Source: Bacillota bacterium
GTDB lineage: Bacteria > Bacillota > Clostridia > Oscillospirales > Acutalibacteraceae
Direction of reading: 5' to 3'
Length of the DNA: 64,000 bases
Assembly: GCA_023410445.1 (NCBI GenBank)
Contig: JAEYPT010000005.1
Location: forward strand, 1-64,000
Below, in pieces: positions 39,484 to 47,620 of the stretch. How positions within the stretch are numbered: the first letter of the stretch is position 1; each line of letters begins with the position of its first letter. The notes under the pieces are model-generated. The model had not been told where the DNA came from. It made no database searches and saw only the letters and a program-made list of their open reading frames with translations. A program made the translations under genes and the position numbers.

Positions 39484-40377
39484 ATGCATTACGAGAACGA
39501 TAAAACTTCAGAGAATCTGTATCCGACGAAGGGACGATACCGGAAAAAACATCGTCTGCTGTTTGCGATCGTATTCTTGATTCTGTGTGTTTGGGCTGTC
39601 CTAAGTATCCGTTCCGTCTGGAGCGATATTCCGTTCGAGCGGAGGGAAAATTCCTCGGCAGCTTCGCAGACGACGGGGGTGGTTTCCGCTGCTACGCTTG
39701 CCGAGTTGAAGTCAATGGAAGGCGGGCAGCCGAAACTTCGCACGGTCCTGCAAAACCCGGAGCGTTACCCGGCACCGCTGCTGAAAGCCCTGACGCGGAA
39801 CCCGGAACTTCTGAATTTCACGCTGGATTATCCGAAGAAGAAAGGAACCGCCTCCGACCAGAGCGATCTTTCCGGAAAGTACAAGCCGGGAAATATCCCG
39901 CTTCTGATGCAGTGGGATGAGGCTTGGGGTTACGCACCCTACGGCAGCGGTATGATCGGGCTGGACGGCTGCGGCCCCGCCTGCCTCTCCATGGTTCTGA
40001 TCGGACTGACCGGAAAAACGGACTGGAATCCGGAGAAGGTAGCCCGGTTCAGCGAGCAGAACGGCTATCTGGATCCAAGCAGTGACAGTACGCGCTGGAC
40101 GCTGATGTCCGAAGGTGCGGAGAAGCTGGGGCTGGAATCCAAAGAGCTCCCGCTTTCAGAGGACCGTATGGCCGCCGAGCTCTCGGCTGGACACCCGATT
40201 ATCTGCATTCTCGGCCCGGGGGACTTCACAACAGACGGGCATTTCATTGTACTGACTTCCTACCACGACGGCAGCTTTACGGTGCGGGACCCGTTCAGCA
40301 AGGCCCGCAGCGCGAAGCAATGGAGCTACCGGACCCTGAAACCTCAGATTCGCGACCTTTGGGCCTATTCGGCGTAA
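39484..40377 (+). CDS. Membrane-anchored C39-like cysteine peptidase domain protein
   Basis: The 297-residue protein has a cytoplasmic tail rich in basic residues, one N-terminal membrane helix (LLFAIVFLILCVWAVLSI) and an extracytoplasmic domain. The Peptidase_C39_2-like core begins with IPLLMQWDEAWGYAPYGSG and the catalytic motif GLDGCGPACLSMVL; the His is in DGHFIVLTSY and the Asp in VRDPFSKAR. AAAGGAG precedes the ATG. Members of this group probably process surface proteins or peptides; no bacteriocin genes lie nearby. A GC-rich hairpin with two G-U pairs lies just upstream (39428-39455). Confidence 0.85.
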   Translation: MHYENDKTSENLYPTKGRYRKKHRLLFAIVFLILCVWAVLSIRSVWSDIPFERRENSSAASQTTGVVSAATLAELKSMEGGQPKLRTVLQNPERYPAPLLKALTRNPELLNFTLDYPKKKGTASDQSDLSGKYKPGNIPLLMQWDEAWGYAPYGSGMIGLDGCGPACLSMVLIGLTGKTDWNPEKVARFSEQNGYLDPSSDSTRWTLMSEGAEKLGLESKELPLSEDRMAAELSAGHPIICILGPGDFTTDGHFIVLTSYHDGSFTVRDPFSKARSAKQWSYRTLKPQIRDLWAYSA

Positions 40378-40403
40378 CCCGATAGAATCAAGTAACAGAA
40401 TAA

Positions 40404-40440
40404 AAAGTGGGCTTCCGGTCATTAGCCGGAAGCCCACTTT
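40404..40440. terminator. Terminator between convergent genes
   Basis: A perfect 15-bp stem (40404-40418 and 40426-40440) has an A-rich left side, giving TTTTTATT on the minus strand. It is strongest for the leftward flavodiiron gene. Confidence 0.85.
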
Positions 40441-40452
40441 GGCGTAGCTGTT

Positions 40453-41649
40453 TTATTTGGCCGCGTCCACGACTTCGCGGGCATAGGTCTTCATAGCGCT
40501 GAGGTCGGCTTCGGTCGGCTTGAAATTAACGCGCAGCCCGTCTCCGACAAATTTAAACTTCAGGTGTTCCAGACGGCTCTTCATCATCGGGACGGCCTCA
40601 CCGCTCCAACCGTAGGAGCCGAACGCTCCGGCCGAACGGCCGCGCGTATTAATGGCATCCACGCTTGCGAGCATGTCCCATACGATCTTCGGCGCGTCCC
40701 GGTTAATGGTGCAGGAACCTGCCAGTACGGCGTTCGCGGAATTGACCAGCGAAACCGTTTCTTCAAACGGCGCGCTGACGATGTTCAGCAGCTTTACGTC
40801 CAGCGACGCATCTGCGGAAAGCTCCTCGTAGGCCGCTTTTGCAAGAAGCTCGGTATAGCTGTACGCGGAAGCATACAGAATGGCGACGGACTTTTTGGTC
40901 CCGGCCGCCGGCGTGCTCCAGGAGCGGTAAAGCTCCTCGCACTTTTCGATGTTTTCCTTGAGGCACGGGCCGTGACTGTTGCATACGAGGGCTACGGGCA
41001 GGTCTTTAATTTTATCAAGCCCGGCCAGTACGGCGGACTTGAACGGACCGAAAATACCCTGGTAGTAATATTCGAATTCGCCCCAGTATTTATGCCGGTC
41101 CACGTCGTGAATGGTGGAATCCAGCAGGGAGGGTTCACAGTAGTGGCAGCCGAGAAAATCACACGTAAACAGGACCCGGTCCTCCGGCATCCAGGTGAAC
41201 ATGGTGTCGGGCCAATGCAGGAGCGGAGCAATGATGAAATCAAGCTCCGTTCCGGGGAGTGCGAGCTTGTCCCCCTCTTTGACAACGACGCAGGCGAAAT
41301 CGCGGTTCACAATTCCGGTGAGGCACTTTTTCGCGGCGAAGGTGCAGTAAACCGTCATATTCGGGTTCAGCTCCAGCAGCCGCGCGACGGAACCGGAATG
41401 ATCGGGCTCCGTGTGGTTGACAATGAGGGTGTCAATGGTGGAAAGATCGGCGACTTCCTGAATGTTCCGCAGGTATTCGTCAAAATAGGAAGCATGTACG
41501 GTGTCCACCAGAACGTTCTTTTCCCCTTTAATGAGGAACGCATTGTAGCTGGTGCCGAATTTCGATTCCATAATAATGTCGAATACACGCAGGGCTGGAT
41601 TTAAAACACCGACCGAATAAACATGTTCCGTCAGTTTAATTGCACTCAA
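40453..41649 (-). CDS. A-type flavodiiron protein (FprA-like oxygen reductase)
   Basis: The 398-residue cytoplasmic enzyme reduces O2 to water, or NO to N2O, with electrons from rubredoxin. The N-terminal metallo-beta-lactamase domain has all diiron ligands: H79, E81 and D83 (NHTEPDHSG), H145 (LLHWPDTM), D164 (CDFLG) and H226 (NSHGP). The flavodoxin domain (residues about 252-398) has the FMN loop ASAYSYTE and the late GSYGWSGEAV. It lies 30 bases downstream of the rubredoxin gene in the same operon, so the electron donor is encoded with it. This is a classic oxygen-defence pair of strict anaerobes. Confidence 0.96.
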   Translation of the reverse strand: MSAIKLTEHVYSVGVLNPALRVFDIIMESKFGTSYNAFLIKGEKNVLVDTVHASYFDEYLRNIQEVADLSTIDTLIVNHTEPDHSGSVARLLELNPNMTVYCTFAAKKCLTGIVNRDFACVVVKEGDKLALPGTELDFIIAPLLHWPDTMFTWMPEDRVLFTCDFLGCHYCEPSLLDSTIHDVDRHKYWGEFEYYYQGIFGPFKSAVLAGLDKIKDLPVALVCNSHGPCLKENIEKCEELYRSWSTPAAGTKKSVAILYASAYSYTELLAKAAYEELSADASLDVKLLNIVSAPFEETVSLVNSANAVLAGSCTINRDAPKIVWDMLASVDAINTRGRSAGAFGSYGWSGEAVPMMKSRLEHLKFKFVGDGLRVNFKPTEADLSAMKTYAREVVDAAK

Positions 41650-41679
41650 AGATATAACTTCCTTTGCTTCGATTGTTTC

Positions 41680-41841
41680 TCAGTCTTCCGGTTCAAACGA
41701 ATCTTTGCCGGCTCCGCATTCGGGGCAGCTCCAATCGTCCGGTAAATTCTCAAATGCTGTTCCCGGTGCAATGCCGTTCTCCGGGTCACCTTGTGCAGGA
41801 TCGTAGACATAACCGCATACCGTACAGACGTATTTCTTCAT
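41680..41841 (-). CDS. Rubredoxin
   Basis: The 53-residue iron protein has the Fe(Cys)4 site C6-x2-C9-G and C39-x2-C42-G, with the conserved YVYDPAQGDPENGI and FENLPDDWSCPECG. It is a one-electron carrier. ATG 41841 follows AGGAAG; longer frames upstream run into the promoter. Its partner is the flavodiiron protein encoded 30 bases downstream, and it could also feed the superoxide reductase at 29382. Confidence 0.97.
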   Translation of the reverse strand: MKKYVCTVCGYVYDPAQGDPENGIAPGTAFENLPDDWSCPECGAGKDSFEPED

Positions 41842-41880
41842 GAACAGGCACTTCCTTCTTTTTTGGTTTTTAATGTCTCT

Positions 41881-41910
41881 ATCATAGAATATCCGGTTCC
41901 GGTTTGTCAA
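41881..41910 (-). promoter_or_regulatory. Promoter of the rubredoxin-flavodiiron operon
   Basis: On the minus strand TTGACA and TATGAT are 18 bases apart, 40 bases before the rubredoxin ATG. The promoter lies inside the last codons of the upstream small gene. Confidence 0.75.
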
Positions 41911-42154
41911 CCGGTTCCGCCTCAAATCTCAGGTCCTCCACAACTTCGCCGAGGCTGCAGGGAAAGACGCAACAGCGATGAAGAACCCGCGCCAGAGCAA
42001 GCGTTTTGCAAAGGCTCCGGGAAATGAAAAGGCTTGCGTCTTCACAGGAGCCAACTTCCTTAATTCGTATGCCATAGCCGCGCCTGAAGCTTCCGTAAAC
42101 ATAGTATTTCAGGCAAAATCCCAAGATATCCGTGCACCCTATGTATTTAACCAT
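41882..42154 (-). CDS. DUF6514-like small protein
   Basis: The 90-residue protein contains YGIRIKEVGSCEDASLFISRS, then LARVLHRCCVFPCSLGEVVEDLRFE. This matches the pattern of the short DUF6514 family common in Clostridia (YGI-x-I near the N-terminus, a helix, then P-x-x-L-x-x-V-V-E-D). A minus-strand promoter (TTGATT-N17-TATCAT) at 42213-42241 supports expression. The ribosome site before ATG is weak (GAGAAG). Its last ten codons double as the rubredoxin promoter. Function unknown; the assignment is tentative. Confidence 0.55.
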   Translation of the reverse strand: MVKYIGCTDILGFCLKYYVYGSFRRGYGIRIKEVGSCEDASLFISRSLCKTLALARVLHRCCVFPCSLGEVVEDLRFEAEPVDKPEPDIL

Positions 42155-42212
42155 CGCTTCATCTTCTCTCTCTTTGTGAATTTATCTCACCAATTATCTC
42201 GGTTTATTCCAT

Positions 42213-42241
42213 ATGATAATTCACATAAGAAAAAGAATCAA
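42213..42241 (-). promoter_or_regulatory. Promoter of the DUF6514-like gene
   Basis: On the minus strand TTGATT and TATCAT are 17 bases apart, 59 bases before the ATG. The rest of 42155-42345 is AT-rich and shows no gene. Confidence 0.55.
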
Positions 42242-42345
42242 GCAGAAAAATGGTTAGAAAAAATGAAATGTGTATTTGACGCAAGATGTTCAGTGTAATA
42301 TACGATCGAAAATATATCTAGTATGTCGTAAACGTATTAAAACGA

Positions 42346-42843
42346 TTACAGCTTGTATAAATACAGAATAAACAAAGCGCTGATTACGCCAAGTATAGAG
42401 CCGATCAGGGTGTCGGAGGGATAATGTACAAACAGAAAAACGCGGGAAAAAGCAATGAGGAGGGCCAGCGCAAAAGCGGCGCAGCCAAGCCGGCGGTCAA
42501 AGATGCAAAGCACCGTCGCCGCGGCAAACGAGGAAGCCGAGTGCCCGGAGGGGCACGAATACCCGCCCGGTGTGCGAATCAGAAGCGTCGGGCCGGGGTG
42601 GGCGACGAACGGCCGGGGCCGCCCGATGATCGGCTTTAATATTTGACTGATGATATGCGCGAGCGCGAGCGCAAAAAACATCATGAAGGCAAAATAGCGG
42701 GTTTCCCGCCGATACCCCAGACAAAATACGAAAAAGAACCAGATGGCTCCCGCGTTTCCGAGACGCGACAGCATCGGGAAAATGAAATCGGTGACCCGAT
42801 TATGAAAATGATCCTGAACATAGCTGATTATCGTAAGATCCAT
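42346..42843 (-). CDS. PAP2 family membrane phosphatase
   Basis: The 165-residue protein has five or six membrane helices and the full PAP2 signature in order: KPIIGRPRP (K-x6-R-P), PSGHSAS and SRVFLFVHYPSD (S-R-x5-H-x3-D). It removes phosphate from lipid phosphates such as undecaprenyl-PP or phosphatidic acid, with the active site facing outward. ATG 42843 follows GGAGG with a seven-base spacer. It is divergent from the Ca2+ ATPase gene, with 92 bases between starts. Recycling of undecaprenyl phosphate is the commonest role in Firmicutes. Confidence 0.92.
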   Translation of the reverse strand: MDLTIISYVQDHFHNRVTDFIFPMLSRLGNAGAIWFFFVFCLGYRRETRYFAFMMFFALALAHIISQILKPIIGRPRPFVAHPGPTLLIRTPGGYSCPSGHSASSFAAATVLCIFDRRLGCAAFALALLIAFSRVFLFVHYPSDTLIGSILGVISALFILYLYKL

Positions 42844-42935
42844 ACGTTTTCCTCCGCATGCTGGAATCAATTTATTATACCATATTTTTCGGGCGTTGCG
42901 AATATACTTGTATTAAAAAATAGGGGATGATTTCA

Positions 42936-45626
42936 GTGGAATGGCAGAGCCTGACGAAAGAGGAGTGCGCGGCAAAGCTGGGCACCAGCCTGCAAAACGG
43001 GCTGACGCCCCGGCAGGCGGAGGAGCGTCTTCACGAATACGGCCCGAACGAGCTCGCAAAGCCGAAGCAAACCAGTCTTCTCATTCGGTTTCTGAGCCAG
43101 TTCAAAGATTTTATGGTGATCGTCCTGCTGATTGCGGCAGGAATTTCTTTTTTTACCTCATGGATTCGGCACGACGGCGATTATATTGATTCCATTATTA
43201 TATTGGCGATCGTCGTGGTAAACGCCCTGACGGGAATGATTCAGGAAAGCAGGGCGGAAAAAGCGATCGAGTCGCTCCGGCGGATGTCCAGCCCACACGC
43301 GCGCGTGATCCGGGCGGGGAGGGAGCAGACCATCGAGGCGGTCAGGCTTGTGCCGGGAGATCTGGTCCTGCTCCGCACGGGCGACCTTGTTCCTGCCGAC
43401 CTGCGCATCGTTCAGGCGGTGAATCTGAAGGCCGAGGAAAGCGCCCTCACAGGCGAAAGCCTCCCGTCGGAAAAACGGGAGGACTGCGTCTTCCCGGAAA
43501 AGACGCCTCTCGGCGACCGGCGGAACATGCTGTATGCCACAAGCGCGGTTACCGGAGGGCACGGCGCCGGAATCGTGGCGGCTTCGGGGATGGACACGCA
43601 GGTGGGAAAGATCGCCCATATGATCGGCAGTCAGCAAGCCCCGGAGACGCCGCTTCAGCGCAAGCTGGCGGAAACGGGCCACTGGCTGGGGATCGGTGCG
43701 CTTGGTATCTGCCTGGTTATTTTCTTTATGGGCTTGTTTCAGCATGTCGAACCGTTGGAAATGTTCCTGATTTCCATCAGCCTTGCGGTCGCGGCAATTC
43801 CGGAGGGCCTGCCCGCGGTTGTGACGATTACCCTGGCGATCGGCGTGCGGCGCATGGCGGCGAACCGAGCCATTGTGCGCCGGATGCCCGCCGTCGAGAC
43901 CCTCGGCAGCGCGAGCGTGATCTGCTCGGATAAAACGGGTACGCTCACCCAGAACCGGATGACCGTCGTGGAAATTCAGGATGCTTCCGGGGTGCTGGAA
44001 ACGGATTCTGCGGAGGCGGGCCGCCTGCTCGACCTCGCTTCCCTCTGCACGGACTGCACGGTGTCGGGGCCTGAGCTTTGCGGTGACCCGACGGAAACGG
44101 CGCTGGTGCGCGCTGCGCCGACCGACAAAAACAGTTTGGAGCAGCAGTTTCCGCGCGTGCTGGAAATTCCGTTTTCCAGTGAGCGGAAAATGATGACGAC
44201 GGTTCACCGTCTGCCGGGGGGACACTACCGGGCGGTCAGCAAGGGTGCACCCGACGTTCTGGCGCGCAGCTGCAAAAACGGCGGGTTGGACCGGCAAAAC
44301 GAAGAAATGGCCGGGCGTGCCCTCCGGGTTTTGGGCGTTACCGTACGTGATCTTGATTTTCTGCCGAAGGACAGCCGCGAAATCGAAAGCGGAATGACCT
44401 TCTGCGGGTTGATCGGTATGATCGACCCGCCCCGGCCGCAGGTGAAGGCGGCGGTTGCCCTCTGCCGGAAAGCCGGAATCCGCCCGGTAATGATTACGGG
44501 GGACCACGCCGCCACGGCGGCGGCCATAGCTTCCCGTCTTGGCATTTCCGACGGCGGAGTCATCACGGGACCGGAGTTAAGCCGCCTCTCCGAGAAGGAA
44601 CTGACCGATGATATTTACCGGTACTCCGTGTTCGCGCGCGTTTCGCCCGAGCACAAGGTGCGCATCGTCCGGGCGTTTCAGGCGCACGGCGAGGTTGTCG
44701 CCATGACCGGCGACGGCGTGAACGACGCGCCCGCGCTCCGTGCCGCGGACATCGGCTGCGCGATGGGAGTGGCCGGTACGGACGTGGCCAAGGCCGCCTC
44801 CGACATGATTCTGACGGACGACAATTTCGCCACGATCGTAGCCGCGGTACGCGAGGGGCGCGGGATTTATGAGAACATCCGGAAAACGGTGCATTTTCTC
44901 ATCAGCTGCAACATCGGGGAGCTCCTGATGGTGTTTGTAAGCTTTCTCCTGCGTCTGCCGAATCCGCTGCTGGCCATTCAGCTTCTGTGGGTCAATCTGG
45001 TGACGGATTCGCTGCCCGCGCTCGCGCTGGGCGTGGAACCGATCGAAAAAGGAATCATGGAACGAAAACCCGTGCGCAGGGGAGAGAGTATTTTTGCGGG
45101 CGGAATGGTTTACAATATTCTGGTGGAGGGCTCTTTGATCGGCGCGCTTTCCCTGTTAGCCTACAGCTTCGGCCGCTACTTTTTCGACGTTGACCCCGCC
45201 GTCCCCGATGTTGGGCGGACGATGGCGTTCGCGGTGCTCAGTCTTTCGCAGGTTGTGCACACGTTTAACATGCGGTCCGAGCAGTCCGTATTTCACTCCG
45301 GGCTGTTGGCGAATCCCAAGCTGCTGCTTGCCGCCGTCGTCTGCACGTTTCTGCAGGTTTCCGTGATTGTGTTCCGCCCTATCGCTGCCGTTTTCCGCAC
45401 GGTGGCGCTTAGCCCGGTTCAGTGGTTTACCGTAGCGGCTTTTTCTCTGGTTCCGCTCGCGGTGGTGGAGGCAGAAAAAGCGCTGGCGGCGTCCGGCCGG
45501 AAAAAGAAGGCTGCAGCACACGCAAAAAAGGCCCGCCGGAAATCACCGGCAGGCCACACAAGACAGATGTTATCGGATGGAGCTAAGGCTGCTTTTCCTC
45601 AGGGACATCTCCGGAACCGCGGTTAA
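42936..45626 (+). CDS. P-type Ca2+-transporting ATPase (PMR1/SERCA-like)
   Basis: The 896-residue P2A-type ATPase has the actuator motif TGES (172-175), phosphorylation site DKTGT with D332, and the hinge GDGVNDAPAL. Ca2+ ligands are recognisable in IPEGLPAVVT (helix 4), SCNIGELLM (helix 5) and LWVNLVTDSLPALALG (helix 6), close to the two-site SERCA pattern. GTG 42936 is nine bases after AGGGG, while ATG 42927 overlaps that site. It exports Ca2+ from the cell. The last 35 residues are a Lys/Arg/Ala-rich tail that runs through the terminator of the convergent gene and overlaps that gene's last codons by 44 bases. Confidence 0.93.
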   Translation: MEWQSLTKEECAAKLGTSLQNGLTPRQAEERLHEYGPNELAKPKQTSLLIRFLSQFKDFMVIVLLIAAGISFFTSWIRHDGDYIDSIIILAIVVVNALTGMIQESRAEKAIESLRRMSSPHARVIRAGREQTIEAVRLVPGDLVLLRTGDLVPADLRIVQAVNLKAEESALTGESLPSEKREDCVFPEKTPLGDRRNMLYATSAVTGGHGAGIVAASGMDTQVGKIAHMIGSQQAPETPLQRKLAETGHWLGIGALGICLVIFFMGLFQHVEPLEMFLISISLAVAAIPEGLPAVVTITLAIGVRRMAANRAIVRRMPAVETLGSASVICSDKTGTLTQNRMTVVEIQDASGVLETDSAEAGRLLDLASLCTDCTVSGPELCGDPTETALVRAAPTDKNSLEQQFPRVLEIPFSSERKMMTTVHRLPGGHYRAVSKGAPDVLARSCKNGGLDRQNEEMAGRALRVLGVTVRDLDFLPKDSREIESGMTFCGLIGMIDPPRPQVKAAVALCRKAGIRPVMITGDHAATAAAIASRLGISDGGVITGPELSRLSEKELTDDIYRYSVFARVSPEHKVRIVRAFQAHGEVVAMTGDGVNDAPALRAADIGCAMGVAGTDVAKAASDMILTDDNFATIVAAVREGRGIYENIRKTVHFLISCNIGELLMVFVSFLLRLPNPLLAIQLLWVNLVTDSLPALALGVEPIEKGIMERKPVRRGESIFAGGMVYNILVEGSLIGALSLLAYSFGRYFFDVDPAVPDVGRTMAFAVLSLSQVVHTFNMRSEQSVFHSGLLANPKLLLAAVVCTFLQVSVIVFRPIAAVFRTVALSPVQWFTVAAFSLVPLAVVEAEKALAASGRKKKAAAHAKKARRKSPAGHTRQMLSDGAKAAFPQGHLRNRG
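45524..45555 (-). terminator. Terminator of the AI-2E-family gene, inside the ATPase coding end
   Basis: On the minus strand GGCCTGCCGG pairs with CCGGCGGGCC, followed by T6. It lies wholly inside the 3' coding sequence of the convergent P-type ATPase gene. Confidence 0.8.
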
Positions 45627-46692
45627 AGAGGGAGGGAAGCGTGCCGTCCCGGGTGAGAAGTTGGTACAAAACCAACAGCACGGTACAGTAGATCAGCACC
45701 CAGAAGTTGCCCGCGACCAGCGCAAAATAGATGGCGGCGAGAACGCCCAGCGGATGGATGTTGATGGTTGAGGAAACGAGCTTCGGCTCGATAATCTGGC
45801 GGATGGCGGTTATCAGCAGCCAGCAGACGAACAGAGCCCCCGCTCGGAAAAAGTCCCCGGTGACCAGATAAATCAGGGAAAGCGGAATGTAGATCGTTCC
45901 CGGCCCAAGCACTGGAAGGACGTCCGCGATTCCCGTGATGATACTCAGCACCAGCGGATAGGGAACGCCGAGCGCTGCAAAAACAATCAGCGTTTCCACA
46001 AACGTGATAAAATAAATCAGCAGGTAGGTGCCAATGTAACGGCCGCCGATCGCCTTCCCGTCCTTGGAATACGATCGCAGGCTTTTTACCGTGGAGTGCG
46101 GGAACAGGCCGACCAGATAGCCCTTGACGGTGCCGTAATCCTTTGAAAAGAAATAGGTGGAGAAAATCATTATAATCAGCATGGTAAAAATTGCGGGGAG
46201 CGAGGTCAGAAAGTAAAGAATGGTTCCGGCTACCTTCGCCGCGACACCCACGCCGCTCTGCGCGATATTCAGAATTTTCTCCTGGTTCTGCTCAATAAAG
46301 CGGGAGTCGATGCTTTGTACGGAATGCCCGAGCTGAGAGATGGCATTCATAATCGGTGCCGTCAGGTTGCGAAGGTCTTCGCTGGTCAGCCGCGAAACGT
46401 ACCGGAGCAGATGGTTCAGCTCACTCAGCAGCCAGTACCCGGCCAGAAACAGAAGCCCGAACAGCACTGCGTAGACGACCAGAGTCGCGATGGCCGCCGC
46501 AGCGCCGGGCCGAAGGGAAAGATGGCGCCGAAGCCAGTTAATCAGGGGCTGAGCGGCGAGCGCAAGCAGAAAACCAGCAACGAAGGGGAAGGTGTATTTC
46601 AGCGTGACGGCAAACAGGAAAAATACCGCCGTGTAAGCGATAAAAAAAAGGATGAGCGGCTTCAGGCGAAGTAACTCGCGCCGTTCAAACAA
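45583..46692 (-). CDS. AI-2E family (YtvI-like) transporter
   Basis: The 369-residue membrane protein has eight helices and the AI-2E/PurR-like family marks: FVAGFLLALAAQPLINWL near the start, GRYIGTYLLIYFITFVETLI, then GIADVLPVLGPGTIYIPLSL and IIEPKLVSSTINIHPLGVLAA. Members export small molecules or act as Na+(Li+)/H+ antiporters; the YtvI branch occurs in sporulating Firmicutes. TTG 46692 follows AAGGGGG with a seven-base spacer. Its 3' end overlaps the P-type ATPase gene by 44 bases on the other strand. The transported compound is not known. Confidence 0.9.
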   Translation of the reverse strand: MFERRELLRLKPLILFFIAYTAVFFLFAVTLKYTFPFVAGFLLALAAQPLINWLRRHLSLRPGAAAAIATLVVYAVLFGLLFLAGYWLLSELNHLLRYVSRLTSEDLRNLTAPIMNAISQLGHSVQSIDSRFIEQNQEKILNIAQSGVGVAAKVAGTILYFLTSLPAIFTMLIIMIFSTYFFSKDYGTVKGYLVGLFPHSTVKSLRSYSKDGKAIGGRYIGTYLLIYFITFVETLIVFAALGVPYPLVLSIITGIADVLPVLGPGTIYIPLSLIYLVTGDFFRAGALFVCWLLITAIRQIIEPKLVSSTINIHPLGVLAAIYFALVAGNFWVLIYCTVLLVLYQLLTRDGTLPSLFNRGSGDVPEEKQP

Positions 46693-46780
46693 AGCAAAAC
46701 CCCCTTGTTTTTTTTCAGTCGTAATTGTATGATGGTTCTAATGCACCCCATTATACAGGAAAACGGCGTAAAATAAAAGA

Positions 46781-46813
46781 AAAAAAGAGCGCCCCGCAAA
46801 ATTTGCGGAGCAC
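46781..46813 (-). terminator. Terminator of the small XRE gene
   Basis: An 11-bp stem with two G-T pairs (46789-46799 and 46803-46813) is followed on the minus strand by a run of TTTTTT. Confidence 0.8.
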
Positions 46814-46828
46814 CCTCCTTCCCGGGGA

Positions 46829-47083
46829 TTAATTCTCTCGGCCTAGCAGCCAGTCGACCGAAACATTCAAGATATTTGCCAAGGCGGAAAGCTCAAAATC
46901 CGTCACGTAACGAATTTGACCCTCCAATTTGGATAATCCGGAAGCGTTCATGTCCACTCCGTTGACCTGAAGCTGAGCGAGCAGTTCTTTTTGCTTCATA
47001 CCCTGATTTTTACGCGCCATCTCGACGCGTGCACCCACCAAGTTGCGGGTACCCAGTGCTTGTTTGCGCAGTCTCAAATTCAT
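46829..47083 (-). CDS. Small XRE family DNA-binding protein
   Basis: The 84-residue protein is a single Cro/C1-type helix-turn-helix: VGARVEMARKNQGMKQKELLAQLQVNGVDMNASGLSKLEGQIRYVTDFELSALANILNVSVDWLLG in outline, ending two residues later. It starts with a basic arm (NLRLRKQALG). GAGGAG lies just before ATG 47083. A promoter is placed at 47204-47232, leaving a leader of about 110 bases rich in TTGATT/AATCAA half-sites that could be its operator. It has no effector domain, so it is probably a repressor controlled by amount or by partner proteins. Confidence 0.88.
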   Translation of the reverse strand: MNLRLRKQALGTRNLVGARVEMARKNQGMKQKELLAQLQVNGVDMNASGLSKLEGQIRYVTDFELSALANILNVSVDWLLGREN

Positions 47084-47203
47084 TCATCTCCTCTTAAAGT
47101 ATTTTGGTTTGCACGTACATTCTCTTTTCACAAATCCTGCTGCTCGAATTGATTATCGAAAAGAATCAAGTTGCAAATTTCAACAATCAATCCAACAATG
47201 TTT

Positions 47204-47232
47204 AGTATAATATTTTTTTGTTATTAATGCAA
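47204..47232 (-). promoter_or_regulatory. Promoter of the small XRE gene
   Basis: On the minus strand TTGCAT and TATACT are 17 bases apart. Inverted half-sites TTGATT and AATCAA lie in the leader (about 47147-47170). Confidence 0.65.
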
Positions 47233-47327
47233 TAAAAAATTGGATATTTTTCACCCAATTCGTTTTTTTTTGGTTTCTTTTGTAAATTTGACGAATCTTG
47301 CCTATTGCTTTTCTTATTTTGTCACGT

Positions 47328-47559
47328 TCATTCTATAATATTCTAAATAAAATTTCATCAAGAGGATTTTAAACCGCGTTTTTTAACATAGAATGGTTTT
47401 GCGCAGCCGTCCGCCGCTCTCATTCGGTCTGGCAAGCGGGGGCGACACATTGCCGGCTTCCGCCGTCACATCGGACGGCAAGCGGACCGTCGGGCGGGAC
47501 ATGCTTTCGGCGGCTGCGGCCGGCAGGCCGCGCGTGACTTTTGTGTCATTCTATAATAT
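47328..47559 (+). promoter_or_regulatory. Upstream region of the nicotinate phosphoribosyltransferase gene with duplicated -10 box
   Basis: The 14-mer TCATTCTATAATAT occurs at 47328-47341 and 47546-47559. Each copy carries a TATAAT and is preceded by TTTTGT. Neither has a good -35. Between them lies GC-rich sequence (about 47393-47530) that keeps a frame open but contains no convincing protein. Confidence 0.5.
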
Positions 47560-47620
47560 GATACTCATCCGACGGGGAGTCACAGGAAATTTTACCGATT
47601 CAATCGGGGAGATGATTTTT

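Noticed and set aside
41978..42298. A 106-codon plus-strand frame in the gap before the PAP2 gene
   Set aside because: Antisense to the DUF6514-like gene over much of its length, without ribosome site or motif.
47393..47611. N-terminal extension of the nicotinate phosphoribosyltransferase frame
   Set aside because: The extra 73 residues are low-similarity, contain the probable -10 element, and a GGGGAG site at 47606 fits the TTG start at 47621.
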